Below are positions 51,000 to 60,430 of a DNA stretch of 64,000 nt, in pieces. How positions within the stretch are numbered: the first letter of the stretch is position 1; each line of letters begins with the position of its first letter. Made by a program: the position numbers and the translations under genes. The notes under the pieces were generated by a model. That model saw nothing but the letters and a program-made list of their open reading frames with translations, was not told where the DNA came from and ran no database searches. Origin of the DNA: Prevotella sp. (GTDB taxonomy: Bacteria; Bacteroidota; Bacteroidia; Bacteroidales; Bacteroidaceae); assembly GCA_017458005.1 (NCBI GenBank), contig JAFTGH010000020.1:1-64000 (forward strand), in the 5' to 3' direction.

Positions 51000-52166
51000 T
51001 TATTTGGTAGTGTCAACGAACATTGCTACGCGGTTGAAGTCAACCTCCTCAGAAAGTTTGTCAGTTGCGCCAAGACCCTCAGTAGTGATGCGGTCAGCAG
51101 CAATCTTATAACGCTTAACGAGAGCGGTCTTCACAGCAGCAGCACGAGCCTCAGACAGTTTCTGGTTCAACTCAGCGTTGCCCTCTGGAGAAGCATAACC
51201 GCGAACGAGAACCTTAGAATCCTTGTGGTTACGGAGATACTTAGCAACCATCTCAACACTTGCATACTGAGCAGCGTCGATAGTGCTCTTACCCTGACGG
51301 AAGATAACGATTGGCTGCAGAACAGTCTCAGTCTTCTCAATAACAGCAGCGGTAGTAGGACGAGCCTCGCAGTCAGCAAGTTTCTTCTTCAGGTCGTTGA
51401 TGGTCTGGTTAGCAGCGTTCAACTGACCATTCTTAGAATCAACATCACTGCGGAGTTCGTTGATCTTAGCGTTCAGAGCGTCGATCTCAGCCTGGTCGCG
51501 GAGTTCCTCAACCTTGAAGTTGTGAGTTCCATTGCTTGTACCGAACTTGTAGTTAACACCAGCCTTCAAAGAGATGGCACCATTCCACTTATCACCCAGA
51601 TTCTTGCGGAAGGGGTTAGCATACATTGGAGAAGGCTCACCCAGAATGATACCTGGCTCAATGTAAACCTGCCATGCCTTAGCAGCACCGAGGTTGAATG
51701 CGAAGTCAAGAGCAGCCTTAGCATTGATACCACCCTGCTTCTCAGCCCATGCACGGCTATAACCACCACCGATCAAACCAATTACCTCGAAGGCACGTGG
51801 CTGACCCTGATAACCAGCAAACAAATTGCTCAGGTTGAAAGTACCCAACAGGTCAAAGTCTGTAGCATTGATGAAGGTCTTGCTACCAAAACAAGACTTA
51901 GAGTCTGTCTTGTTCAGGAAGTAAGCGTTAACGTCCAAAGCAAGACCGAATACAGTGGTCAGGTTCTTACCTACACGGACACCAACCTCAGGAGAAAAAC
52001 CCTTGAAGAAACCTGCATCACCGAACTTGTTTGTAGGAGTAGCGGCACCAGCATTGATACCAACATACCAGTTGTCACCTGCCTTGTTAGCAGTTACAGC
52101 AGTTCTCTGTGCAAAAGCAGACGCTGTCATCATAGAGACAGCAAGCATTAAAAAAAGCTTTTTCAT
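51000..52166 (-). CDS. OmpA-family outer-membrane protein
   Basis: 388 residues. Signal peptide ending ASAFAQ; an eight-strand-type barrel (about 25-210); a coiled-coil linker (216-265, ELRDQAEIDALNAKINELR); and an OmpA-like peptidoglycan-binding domain (GYASPEGNAELNQKLSEARA, with the conserved Asp/Arg region). It anchors the outer membrane to the wall and is likely one of the most abundant proteins. A 412-codon antisense frame on the opposite strand is a shadow. Confidence 0.93.
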   Translation of the reverse strand: MKKLFLMLAVSMMTASAFAQRTAVTANKAGDNWYVGINAGAATPTNKFGDAGFFKGFSPEVGVRVGKNLTTVFGLALDVNAYFLNKTDSKSCFGSKTFINATDFDLLGTFNLSNLFAGYQGQPRAFEVIGLIGGGYSRAWAEKQGGINAKAALDFAFNLGAAKAWQVYIEPGIILGEPSPMYANPFRKNLGDKWNGAISLKAGVNYKFGTSNGTHNFKVEELRDQAEIDALNAKINELRSDVDSKNGQLNAANQTINDLKKKLADCEARPTTAAVIEKTETVLQPIVIFRQGKSTIDAAQYASVEMVAKYLRNHKDSKVLVRGYASPEGNAELNQKLSEARAAAVKTALVKRYKIAADRITTEGLGATDKLSEEVDFNRVAMFVDTTK

Positions 52167-52330
52167 TTTTCTTACTAACTTAGTTAATTATTAAAAATTC
52201 TACCTATTTCTAGTTTAAATTCGATGCAAAGTAAATAAAAAAAATGATAAGTTCCAAGAAAAACGTGTAAAAAGTACTATCAAAAGTGTAATTTTTGATT
52301 AAAATCAGTGATTTATTCATTTTTTTACCG

Positions 52331-52338
52331 TATTTTTG
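52331..52338 (+). promoter_or_regulatory. -7 box of cobU-cobT-cobS
   Basis: TATTTTTG ends nine bases before the cobU ATG. No riboswitch can fit between them. Confidence 0.5.
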
Positions 52339-52347
52339 CGAATAAAT

Positions 52348-52878
52348 ATGAAAAGGATCATACTCATTACAGGTGGACAGCGTTCTGGTAAGAGCCAGTA
52401 TGCGGAGAATTTGGCACTCAGTCTGAGCACACATCCTGTATATGTTGCTACGGCACATATCTGGGATGAGGAGTTCCGCCAACGGGTCCTGAGGCATCAG
52501 GAACGCCGTGGTCCCCAATGGACGAATATCGAGGAGGAAAAACTGCTGAGTCGTCACGACATCACGGGACGAGTGGCAGTCATTGACTGTGTCACGCTGT
52601 GGTGCACCAATTTCTTCTTTGACCGCATGAAGTCAGACGAGGAACAGCCTTCTGTTGAAGAGGCATTAAAGAATATCGAAGAGGAGTTCGACAAGTTTAC
52701 CGCTCAAGATGCCACCTTCATCTTCGTGACCAATGAAATCGGCTCTGGTGGCGTAAGTACCGATGCCGTCCAACGCCGTTTTACTGACATGGAGGGATGG
52801 ATGAACCAGTATGTAGCCTCCAAGGCTGATGAAGTTGTCTTAATGGTAAGTGGTATACCCGTAAAAATAAAAGGATGA
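52348..52878 (+). CDS. cobU: Adenosylcobinamide kinase / guanylyltransferase
   Basis: 176 residues from MKRIILITGG. P-loop GGQRSGKSQYAE; the guanylylated His is in VLRHQERRGPQW; TNEIGSGGVSTD is the third family signature. It phosphorylates adenosylcobinamide and attaches GMP. The ATG at 52348 is preferred to a TTG at 52336 because the TATTTTTG box (52331-52338) overlaps the latter. Overlaps cobT by four bases. Confidence 0.93.
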   Translation: MKRIILITGGQRSGKSQYAENLALSLSTHPVYVATAHIWDEEFRQRVLRHQERRGPQWTNIEEEKLLSRHDITGRVAVIDCVTLWCTNFFFDRMKSDEEQPSVEEALKNIEEEFDKFTAQDATFIFVTNEIGSGGVSTDAVQRRFTDMEGWMNQYVASKADEVVLMVSGIPVKIKG

Positions 52879-53921
52879 GAACATATAAGATACAACCTCT
52901 GGACGGATCACTACGCCCTATTATCCAACAGAAGATTGACAATCTGAACAAGCCCAAAGGTTCACTCGGACGGTTGGAGTCACTTGCCATGCAGATATGC
53001 CTTATCCAACAGACACTCTCCCCCAGCCTCGCACATCCTTGTCATCTGCTATTAGGTGGCGACCATGGTATCGAACGGGAGGGAGTCAGTGTCAGTCCTC
53101 GTGAGGTAACATGGCAACAGATGATCAACTTCACCAAAGGAGGTGGAGGTGTGAATATGTTCTGTCGCCAGCACAGTTTCAACTTAAGGATTGTTGATGT
53201 CGGCGTTGACTATGACTTGAGTGCTTATCCGCAGATCCTCAACTATAAGATCGCACGGGGTACGAAAAACTTCCTCTATGAGCCTGCCATGACAGAAGAG
53301 GAATTTGAGCGGGCTCTTGCCGTTGGGGAACAACTCGTTGACACCTGCAATAAGGAAGGATGCCGTATCATCTCTATTGGGGAGATGGGTATTGCGAACA
53401 CCTCTCCTAGTAGTATCTGGATGCACCTCTTCACACAAATTCCCCTACAGGAATGTATTGGTGCTGGCGCAGGACTCAATACAGAGGGTATCCGCCATAA
53501 ATATGAGGTCTTAAGCAAAGCGGTTGAAAAATTCAAAGTCTCCTATAATCAGGAGAGGTTGGAGGAGGCTCTCCATTATTTCGGAGGCTTCGAGATGGTA
53601 GCAGCCATCGGAGCCATGCTACGTGCCGCAGAACTACACCTTATTATATTAGTAGACGGATTTATTATGACAGCCTGTGCCTTGGCGGCATGCCAACTCT
53701 ATCCACCTATTCATGACTATATGATCTTCACCCATTGCGGGGACGAAAGCGGACACCTGCGGATGTTGGAAGCACTACAGGCAAAGCCGTTACTTCATCT
53801 AGGGCTCCGACTCGGCGAGGGAACTGGTGCCCTATGCGCTTTCCCCATTGTGGACTCTGCCGTGAGAATGATGAACGAAATGAATAATTTTGACAATGCG
53901 AATATAACCAAATATTTCTGA
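52875..53921 (+). CDS. cobT: Nicotinate-nucleotide:DMB phosphoribosyltransferase
   Basis: 348 residues, near the usual 350. Motifs: LLLGGDHGIEREGVS, GEMGIANTSPSS, GAGAGLNTEGI and the catalytic Glu in LRLGEGTGALCAFPIV. It activates the lower-ligand base as its riboside phosphate. Residues 220-234 (KVSYNQERLEEAL) are encoded by DNA resembling the palindromic repeat in recQ, in the same frame, though total length is not increased. Overlaps cobS by one base. Confidence 0.93.
   Translation: MRTYKIQPLDGSLRPIIQQKIDNLNKPKGSLGRLESLAMQICLIQQTLSPSLAHPCHLLLGGDHGIEREGVSVSPREVTWQQMINFTKGGGGVNMFCRQHSFNLRIVDVGVDYDLSAYPQILNYKIARGTKNFLYEPAMTEEEFERALAVGEQLVDTCNKEGCRIISIGEMGIANTSPSSIWMHLFTQIPLQECIGAGAGLNTEGIRHKYEVLSKAVEKFKVSYNQERLEEALHYFGGFEMVAAIGAMLRAAELHLIILVDGFIMTACALAACQLYPPIHDYMIFTHCGDESGHLRMLEALQAKPLLHLGLRLGEGTGALCAFPIVDSAVRMMNEMNNFDNANITKYF
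53535..53573. repeat. Palindromic repeat within cobT
   Basis: AAAGTCTCC and CAGG.GAGGTTGGAGG.G are shared with 28467-28504 in recQ, at about 77 percent identity by eye. Confidence 0.5.
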
Positions 53922-54712
53922 TGGAAGTCTCTATCGATAACACCAAATGGTACGACCGAGTATGGGCGGCGTTGATCTTCTTCACCCGACTACCCTTCTG
54001 GCGTATCTACCAACCTAAAAAGGAAGCCTATAAAACAGTGGTAGAACACTGGGCGCTGACGGGCTGGTTGACAGGTGGCTGTATGGCTACCGTCATCTGG
54101 TTTGGAAGTAGCGTATTCCCCTACCCTGTGACTATTCTTCTTGCCATCCTCACCCGACTGCTCATCACAGGTGCTTTGCATGAGGATGGACTTGCTGATT
54201 TCTTTGATGGCTTTGGCGGAGGAGGCTCAGACCGTCAACGCATCCTCGATATCATGAAGGACTCACATATCGGCACTTATGGGGTTATCTCATTGATTCT
54301 CTATTTTCTACTTCTCTTCTTCGCCCTCTACTCTATGGATCCTCTCTATGCGGCGGTGACCGTCATTGCCGCAGACCCCTACGCCAAGATGCTGTCGGCA
54401 CAACTCATCCAGATGATGCCTTATGCCCGAACGGAGGATACGGCAAAGAACAAGACCATCTATCGTAAGTTCAGTGTGTGGGCAGGTGTCAGCCTCGCCA
54501 TACAAGGACTGTTACCCATAGGTATCTATTTCTATTATCTACATGAAAAAATAGACTGGCAGATGTTTGTCTTTCTGCCAGCCTTTATGATGTATTTCCT
54601 GTATTTACTTATCTGGAAACGGCTTCGTGGCTATACAGGAGACTGTTGCGGCGCATTATTCCTGCTCACAGAACTGTCTGTTTATTTGATAGCCACCTAC
54701 TATTTATCCTAA
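53921..54712 (+). CDS. cobS: Cobalamin synthase
   Basis: 263 residues, polytopic membrane protein. The signature HEDGLADFFDGFGGG and LDIMKDSHIGTYG are conserved metal- and substrate-binding stretches. It joins adenosylcobinamide-GDP with the lower-ligand riboside. Last gene of cobU-cobT-cobS; the phosphatase CobC is not next to it. Convergent with the downstream porin gene, with no spacer. Confidence 0.93.
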   Translation: MEVSIDNTKWYDRVWAALIFFTRLPFWRIYQPKKEAYKTVVEHWALTGWLTGGCMATVIWFGSSVFPYPVTILLAILTRLLITGALHEDGLADFFDGFGGGGSDRQRILDIMKDSHIGTYGVISLILYFLLLFFALYSMDPLYAAVTVIAADPYAKMLSAQLIQMMPYARTEDTAKNKTIYRKFSVWAGVSLAIQGLLPIGIYFYYLHEKIDWQMFVFLPAFMMYFLYLLIWKRLRGYTGDCCGALFLLTELSVYLIATYYLS

Positions 54713-56101
54713 TCAGAACTTATAGTCGATACCGACACCAATCACGTTATTGGTGCGGGAATAGGTCTCGGTGCCGTAAGAAGCCTGCTTGTCGTAGTCG
54801 CTGTAAATGGTGATGAAATAGCCTGCATTCAGGCGAATCTTCTCATTGATGTTCCATGCGCCACCAAGTCCAACGGACCAACTGTCACAAGCAAACGAGG
54901 TATTTTGCTGATAACCGTCAGAGAGTCCGTAGTCTGTACGTTGACCGCCGCAACTGACAGTAAACTTGTCGTTGATATCATACTCCACACCAGCCAAGAA
55001 CTCATGAGTGCCATGCTTCAGTTCTTCCTGACGGTCATTTGCCATCTTGGCATTCTTATCGTCAAAGAAATGATACTCTAATGTCGCACGGAGTTTAGGA
55101 GTGAACTCATAGCCTGCGGCAACGGAGAGCAATGCAGGCATATCATAACGCGTGCGGACACCATCCTGATAGGGAGCAGTGTAGGCAGCAAGACCTCCCT
55201 CTACCGTGGTCTTGATTTGTGTTGCCATTGCAACAGCCTGCTCTGCGGTCATGGCTCCGGCTGTAACGAGTTGTACTAAAGGAGCCTCGATGAGTTGTTC
55301 AGAGTTAAGGGTGGCAGACAGGGAATTGGTCTCGTTCTTGGTACTTATCTTGGTACGGAACTCATAGCGAGCAGTCAGTGTGAGAGGTCCTCGATGATAG
55401 TTGACACTGAGCATCGGTGTGAAACCCCAACCTTTTTGGTCGACATCGAGTGAGAGACTGGCTAGGTTACCCATAGTAGAATGGTTGGCTTTGACATGTC
55501 CGCGATAGTAGCCATCATAATAGTTAACACGCATACCTACGGCTGCTGCGAGGAAGTCAAGAATCTTATAGGTAAAGTTAAGTTGAGCACCGTAGATGTA
55601 CTGCTTGCCCTTCATCTCGGAATCGTACTGGTCAGGAGTTACAACGGGCGCAAAACCCTGGGTAGCATCTGACAGTCCCTTGGTCAACGAAGTAATCGTA
55701 CTACCCAACAACACATTGAACATAGGCACACCATTATCGTATTTCACAAAACCACCACTACCCACAATGCCAATCATGGTGCTGACAGCCCAGCGATCGT
55801 GCTTATAAGAAGCAAAGAGAGCAGGCACAATGGGGGCAGAGGCTACCCCTTCGTACTTGATGCCATTGTAAGTGATGTCACGATTCTGCCAAGGTTTCTG
55901 GAAATTCAGCGAGAGTTGGAAGCCCTCATGTCCCCACGCCAATCCAGCGGGATTGCTGTAGGCTGCGTCAATGTCAAAAGTTGCACCACGTGCCATCATA
56001 CGGTCAAAAGCGATATGATAGTTGGTGTTGGTCATTAGTCCGCCTGCACGTGCTATCAATGATGCAAACAAGATAACTACAAGAATAATACTCTTCCTCA
56101 T
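54713..56101 (-). CDS. OmpP1/FadL-type outer-membrane porin
   Basis: 462 residues from MRKSIILVV. Signal peptide ending LIARA, then GGLMTNTNYHIAFDRMMARGATFDIDAAYSNPAGLAWG, the N-terminal plug region of OmpP1/FadL/TodX transporters. Long barrel ending VIGVGIDYKF. The family imports hydrophobic compounds. The ATG at 56099-56101 is chosen because a longer frame would start inside the TACCTTTA promoter box at 56130-56137. Confidence 0.85.
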   Translation of the reverse strand: MRKSIILVVILFASLIARAGGLMTNTNYHIAFDRMMARGATFDIDAAYSNPAGLAWGHEGFQLSLNFQKPWQNRDITYNGIKYEGVASAPIVPALFASYKHDRWAVSTMIGIVGSGGFVKYDNGVPMFNVLLGSTITSLTKGLSDATQGFAPVVTPDQYDSEMKGKQYIYGAQLNFTYKILDFLAAAVGMRVNYYDGYYRGHVKANHSTMGNLASLSLDVDQKGWGFTPMLSVNYHRGPLTLTARYEFRTKISTKNETNSLSATLNSEQLIEAPLVQLVTAGAMTAEQAVAMATQIKTTVEGGLAAYTAPYQDGVRTRYDMPALLSVAAGYEFTPKLRATLEYHFFDDKNAKMANDRQEELKHGTHEFLAGVEYDINDKFTVSCGGQRTDYGLSDGYQQNTSFACDSWSVGLGGAWNINEKIRLNAGYFITIYSDYDKQASYGTETYSRTNNVIGVGIDYKF

Positions 56102-56129
56102 TTTTCTCTTTTTTAATGGTTTACGGCTG

Positions 56130-56137
56130 TAAAGGTA
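56130..56137 (-). promoter_or_regulatory. -7 box of the OmpP1 porin gene
   Basis: TACCTTTA on the minus strand, one base off TAnnTTTG, about 28 bases before the ATG at 56101. Confidence 0.4.
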
Positions 56138-56242
56138 CAAATAATATTAGTAAAAACAGCAAAATCGACAATAAAATCGCGTAAAACGAACAGTTTAAAA
56201 CAATAAAGTCGCTTTTCCTTCTTATTTATAATAAATAATGTG

Positions 56243-56250
56243 TATCTTTG
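56243..56250 (+). promoter_or_regulatory. -7 box of the DUF362-receptor unit
   Basis: TATCTTTG, 26 bases before the ATG at 56277; it excludes the longer reading frame start at 56238. Confidence 0.6.
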
Positions 56251-56276
56251 TAACGGAAATAGAAAATTCACATGAT

Positions 56277-57242
56277 ATGAACCAGAAGAAGATTTTATTC
56301 GTTGTGATATTGATGATGGTATCTACTATGACTTTCGCACAGTCAAAAGTTTATTATACCAAAGAGATTACTCCTGAGTCACTGGTGAAGATATACAAGG
56401 CACTTGGCGTGGAGGCAAAAGGTCGTGTAGCCGTGAAAATCTCCACAGGAGAGGGTGGCAACACGCACTATCTAAAACCTACTTTCATCCGCAACCTCGT
56501 GGAGGAGGTCAACGGTACTATCGTGGAGTGCTGTACGGCATACGGTGGTACCCGTCAGGACAAGAGCAAGCACTGGGAGACCATCCATGACCACGGCTTT
56601 GACAGCATCTTCGCCGTAGATATCATGGATGAGTTTGGAGAGATTCGCATTCCCATCAAAGACCATAAATACCTGAAATACGATATTGTAGGAGAGCATC
56701 TTGCCAACTATAACTTCATGATCAATCTCGCCCACTTCAAGGGACATGCCATGGGTGGTTTCGGCGGTGTTCTAAAAAATGCCTCCATTGGTGTTGCCTC
56801 TACCGCAGGTAAGGCATATATCCACTCTGCTGGCAAGACAACAGACGCTAAACTCGCCTGGACCCCTGGATACATCGCTGCTGGTAAGACACAGGACTCC
56901 TTTCTGGAGTCGATGGCTGCCGCTGCCCAGGCTGTACATAACTACTTCGGGGAGAATATCCTATATATTAATGTGATGAACAATATGTCGGTAGACTGCG
57001 ACTGTGACGGACACCCCGCCAAGCCAGAACTGCAGGACATGGGTATCATGGCATCACTCGACCCCGTTGCTGTTGACCAGGCTTGTCTCGACATGGTATT
57101 CAACTACCAAGGAAAGCCCGGTGACGACAACAAACCACTCATCCAACGTATCAACCGACAGCACGGCACCTATATCACCGACTATGCGGAGAAGATTGGA
57201 CTGGGCAGTAAACAGTACACACTCATTAAACTAGACGAATAA
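56277..57242 (+). CDS. Exported DUF362 domain protein
   Basis: 321 residues from MNQKKILFVV with a signal peptide ending TFAQS. DUF362 core: VAVKISTGEGGNTHYLKP, NLAHFKGHAMGGFGGVLKNASIG and a cysteine-bearing MSVDCDCDGHPAKP. DUF362 proteins are often iron-sulfur or redox related; this one lacks a ferredoxin tail and has only a few cysteines. The start at 56277 avoids overlap with the TATCTTTG box. It is co-transcribed with a TonB receptor 12 bases downstream, so an extracytoplasmic role in metal or chelate handling is plausible. Confidence 0.82.
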   Translation: MNQKKILFVVILMMVSTMTFAQSKVYYTKEITPESLVKIYKALGVEAKGRVAVKISTGEGGNTHYLKPTFIRNLVEEVNGTIVECCTAYGGTRQDKSKHWETIHDHGFDSIFAVDIMDEFGEIRIPIKDHKYLKYDIVGEHLANYNFMINLAHFKGHAMGGFGGVLKNASIGVASTAGKAYIHSAGKTTDAKLAWTPGYIAAGKTQDSFLESMAAAAQAVHNYFGENILYINVMNNMSVDCDCDGHPAKPELQDMGIMASLDPVAVDQACLDMVFNYQGKPGDDNKPLIQRINRQHGTYITDYAEKIGLGSKQYTLIKLDE

Positions 57243-57254
57243 AAATAAAGAAGT

Positions 57255-59126
57255 ATGAACAAAAGAGGATTATTGACCATGCTCACGGTACTCACCGCGG
57301 GCATGTCTCTCTATGCACAAACGGACTCCCTCCAACTACAGGAAGTCGTGGTGACAGGAACACGCAATGCTACTGATGTGCGCTACCTGCCGATGACGGT
57401 TAACGTGATAGGTCGTGAGACACTCACAGAGCAGTATCAAACCAGTATTCTGCCTACCGTAGTACAACAGGTACCTGGTATAATGGTCACCAACCGCTCC
57501 ATGATGGGCTATGGCGTATCGGGGGGTGCCGCTGGCGGTATCAACCTGCGCGGTATAGCCGGAGGTAGCGGACAGTTGATGGTACTCATTGATGGACACC
57601 CCCAATATCAAGGCATCTACGGACATCCTATCTCCGATAGTTACCAGACACTGATGGCTGAGCGGGTGGAGATTCTACGTGGACCAGCCTCCGTACTCTA
57701 TGGCTCGAATGCCATGGGTGGTGTGCTGAATATCGTAACACGTGACATGCATCAGGATGGCATCCACACACAGATCAACCTCGGGGCTGGCAGTTACGGT
57801 ACCTTTCAGGCAGAAGCCTCCAACCAAGTGCGCAGTGGTAAGTTCTCCAGCACCGTTGCCGCTCAATATGGACGCACTGACAACCATCGCCCACGCATGG
57901 GTTTCGAGCAATATGGCGGTTATATGAAACTGGGCTACGATTTCGACAGCCACTGGAATGCCTATGTCGATGCGGATATCACCCATTTCAACGCCTCCTA
58001 CCCTGGCAGTATCACTTCCCCGCTCTACGATGCCGACCAGTGGATTACCCGCGGTATGGTCTCTGCCGCTCTTGAGAATCACTATGGCAAGACCAGTGGT
58101 GCCCTGAGTGTCTACACAAATTTCGGACGACATAAGATTGATGACGGTACTGCCGACCCTGCCAATCCTTCGGCACGCTATTTCCAATCGAAGGATGCCC
58201 TGACAGGTGTTTCTTTTTACCAGAGTGCCCAACTCTTTGAGGGCAATCGCACGACAGTGGGTGTCGACTACCAGCACATCTACGGCTATGCGTACTATAC
58301 CTCTAAAGAGACAGACGAAGTGCTCGACACACCTAACAAGCAGAGTGGCAAGTCATATCGCAATGAGATAGCAGGCTATATTGACTTCCGTCAGGACATC
58401 ACGTCATGGCTGACCCTCGATGCTGGTATCCGTCTCGACCACCATAGCATTACTGGTACTGAGTGGATTCCACAGGGAGGTATTGTCATCCGACCAATGG
58501 ACACGGGGGAGTTAAAGGCAATGGTCAGCAAAGGATTCCGCAACCCCACCATGCGGGAGATGTACCTCTACCCGCCCTCTAACACCGACTTGGAGCCTGA
58601 GCGCATCATGAACTACGAACTATCGTGGAAGCATCGTCTCTGTGCTTTCACATATGGTGCCAACCTTTTCTACCTGAAGGGCGATAATATGATTCAGACG
58701 ATACCAGTTGACGGCAAGCCCCGCAATGTGAATACGGGGGAGATTGAGAATTACGGTGCGGAACTGGAGGCTACCTATCGCATCGATAGTCACTGGAGTC
58801 TCTCTACCAACCACTCTTTCCTCCATATGAAGAACCCTGTCCTCGGAGCCCCACAGTATAAGGGTTTCCTTGGTGCCGACTTCCGCCAGTGCCGTTGGAC
58901 TGTCATAGCAGGGCTGCAATATGTCAATGGTCTCTACACCCAAGTGGGCGATGATGAGAAGAAAGAGAACTTCCTGTTGCTTAACGCCACCGTCAGTTAC
59001 CAAGCACTGAAGGACCTCAGTCTATGGATACGTGGCGAGAACCTGTTGGCACAACGTTACGAATACAACCTCGGCTACCCCATGCCCCGAGCCACCTTCA
59101 TGGCTGGTGTGCAGTGCTGTTTCTAA
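57255..59126 (+). CDS. TonB-dependent receptor paired with DUF362
   Basis: 623 residues. Signal peptide ending SLYAQ, TonB-box-like QEVVVTGTR, a plug with LRGIAGGSGQLMVLIDGHPQ and GPASVLYGSNAMGGVLNIVT, and a barrel ending ATFMAGVQCCF. Length and plug resemble BtuB/CirA-type receptors for small chelates. The ligand is not evident; the DUF362 partner and lack of a SusD argue against a glycan. Adjacent convergent korC has no spacer. Confidence 0.88.
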   Translation: MNKRGLLTMLTVLTAGMSLYAQTDSLQLQEVVVTGTRNATDVRYLPMTVNVIGRETLTEQYQTSILPTVVQQVPGIMVTNRSMMGYGVSGGAAGGINLRGIAGGSGQLMVLIDGHPQYQGIYGHPISDSYQTLMAERVEILRGPASVLYGSNAMGGVLNIVTRDMHQDGIHTQINLGAGSYGTFQAEASNQVRSGKFSSTVAAQYGRTDNHRPRMGFEQYGGYMKLGYDFDSHWNAYVDADITHFNASYPGSITSPLYDADQWITRGMVSAALENHYGKTSGALSVYTNFGRHKIDDGTADPANPSARYFQSKDALTGVSFYQSAQLFEGNRTTVGVDYQHIYGYAYYTSKETDEVLDTPNKQSGKSYRNEIAGYIDFRQDITSWLTLDAGIRLDHHSITGTEWIPQGGIVIRPMDTGELKAMVSKGFRNPTMREMYLYPPSNTDLEPERIMNYELSWKHRLCAFTYGANLFYLKGDNMIQTIPVDGKPRNVNTGEIENYGAELEATYRIDSHWSLSTNHSFLHMKNPVLGAPQYKGFLGADFRQCRWTVIAGLQYVNGLYTQVGDDEKKENFLLLNATVSYQALKDLSLWIRGENLLAQRYEYNLGYPMPRATFMAGVQCCF

Positions 59127-59669
59127 TTACACCTGCTCAATGATCTTACCGCCCTCTTCGATAGCCTGCATATTGAGGGGGATGAGAGAGTGATGACGTT
59201 CTGGCAGGGTTTTGAAGAGAGCCTTCTCTACGCCCTTGGTGCTGACAACAGGGGCGACTTTGAGAAGTCCACCCAGCACTATCATGTTAAACACCTTGCC
59301 ATTCTTCATCTCCGCAGCCTTGTCCATCGCATCGATACGGTAGATAGTGATATCCTGACGGGTAGGCGGGTTAATAATGCCATAGCCGTCGTAGATCAAG
59401 ATACCACCAGGTTTCAGTTTCGGCTCGAACTTCTCAAGAGAGGGCTGGTTGAGCACGATGGCGATATCAAACTTACTGAGGATAGGTGAACTGATCTTCT
59501 CGTCGCTTACAATAACTGTCACATTAGCAGTACCTCCACGCTGCTCAGGACCATAGGCAGGCATCCATGTCACCTCCTTATCGTCCATCAGTCCTGAGTA
59601 AGCAAGAATCTTACCCATCGACAGCACACCCTGACCACCGAAACCACTGATAATTATCTCTTTCTTCAT
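59127..59669 (-). CDS. korC: 2-oxoacid:ferredoxin oxidoreductase, gamma subunit
   Basis: 180 residues from MKKEIIISGFGGQGVLSMGK. The POR gamma domain (GFGGQGVLSMGKILA, WMPAYGPEQRGGTANVTV) is typical of KorC. The ATG is chosen over an upstream start because it overlaps the korB stop (ATGA). Together with KorA, KorB and KorD it oxidatively decarboxylates 2-oxoglutarate or a related acid to the CoA ester, reducing ferredoxin. Confidence 0.9.
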   Translation of the reverse strand: MKKEIIISGFGGQGVLSMGKILAYSGLMDDKEVTWMPAYGPEQRGGTANVTVIVSDEKISSPILSKFDIAIVLNQPSLEKFEPKLKPGGILIYDGYGIINPPTRQDITIYRIDAMDKAAEMKNGKVFNMIVLGGLLKVAPVVSTKGVEKALFKTLPERHHSLIPLNMQAIEEGGKIIEQV

Positions 59670-60430
59670 TTTGTTGTGTCTTTTAAGTCTCCTTTCGGAT
59701 AGTAGTTGAACATGTGTTCCTGCATCCACTCATTGGCAGCCTTAGGCGACATCTTCCAACCACTGTTACAGGTTGATACGATCTCCACCAGACTGCTACC
59801 CTTGCCAGCCATCGATGCCTCAAAAGCCTTGCGGATAGCCTTCTTCGCACCACGGATAGCGGCTACCGTCTCCACTGATTGGCGGGTAACGTAGCAAGTA
59901 CCCTCCAGTGTGGCAGCAATCTCCGTGATGTGTAAGGGATAGCCATGAAGATCGGCACGACGACCATAAGGACAAGTTGATGTCTTCATACCCATCAGCG
60001 TGGTAGGCGCCATCTGTCCACCAGTCATACCGTAGATAGCATTGTTGATGAAGATAATGGTAATATTCTCACCACGGTTCAGCGCATGAATCGTCTCACA
60101 GGTGCCGATACAGGCAAGGTCGCCATCACCTTGATAGGTGAATACAAGGCGGTCAGGCCACAGACGCTTGATAGCGGTGGCAACAGCGGGAGCACGTCCA
60201 TGCGCAGCCTCCTGCCAATCGATATCCAAATAGTTGTATGCAAAGACGGCACACCCTACAGGACTGACACCCACAGTCTTTTCCTCCATTCCCATCTCCT
60301 CAATGACCTCAGCCACGAGTTTATGCACCACACCATGCGAGCAACCAGGGCAATAGTGCATGTGGTTGTCGTTCATCAGCGTTGGCTTCTGATATACCAG
60401 ATTCTCTGGTGCTATGATATTATTTTCCAT
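59666..60430 (-). CDS. korB: 2-oxoacid:ferredoxin oxidoreductase, beta (TPP) subunit
   Basis: 254 residues. TPP-binding core: HYCPGCSHGVVHKL, VSPVGCAVFAYNYLDIDW, GRAPAVATAIKRLWPDRLVFTYQGDGDLACIG and NNAIYGMTGGQMAPT. These match the KorB branch rather than pyruvate enzymes. Its start codon overlaps the korA stop. Confidence 0.93.
   Translation of the reverse strand: MENNIIAPENLVYQKPTLMNDNHMHYCPGCSHGVVHKLVAEVIEEMGMEEKTVGVSPVGCAVFAYNYLDIDWQEAAHGRAPAVATAIKRLWPDRLVFTYQGDGDLACIGTCETIHALNRGENITIIFINNAIYGMTGGQMAPTTLMGMKTSTCPYGRRADLHGYPLHITEIAATLEGTCYVTRQSVETVAAIRGAKKAIRKAFEASMAGKGSSLVEIVSTCNSGWKMSPKAANEWMQEHMFNYYPKGDLKDTTK

Noticed and set aside
50913..52151. 412-codon frame opposite ompA
   Set aside because: Antisense shadow of a well-supported OmpA gene. 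Composition is dominated by Ser/Thr/Val repeats from reversed codons and there are no domain motifs.
52179..52347. Cobalamin riboswitch before cobU
   Set aside because: No B12 box or conserved aptamer block; the predicted leader is only a few bases long.
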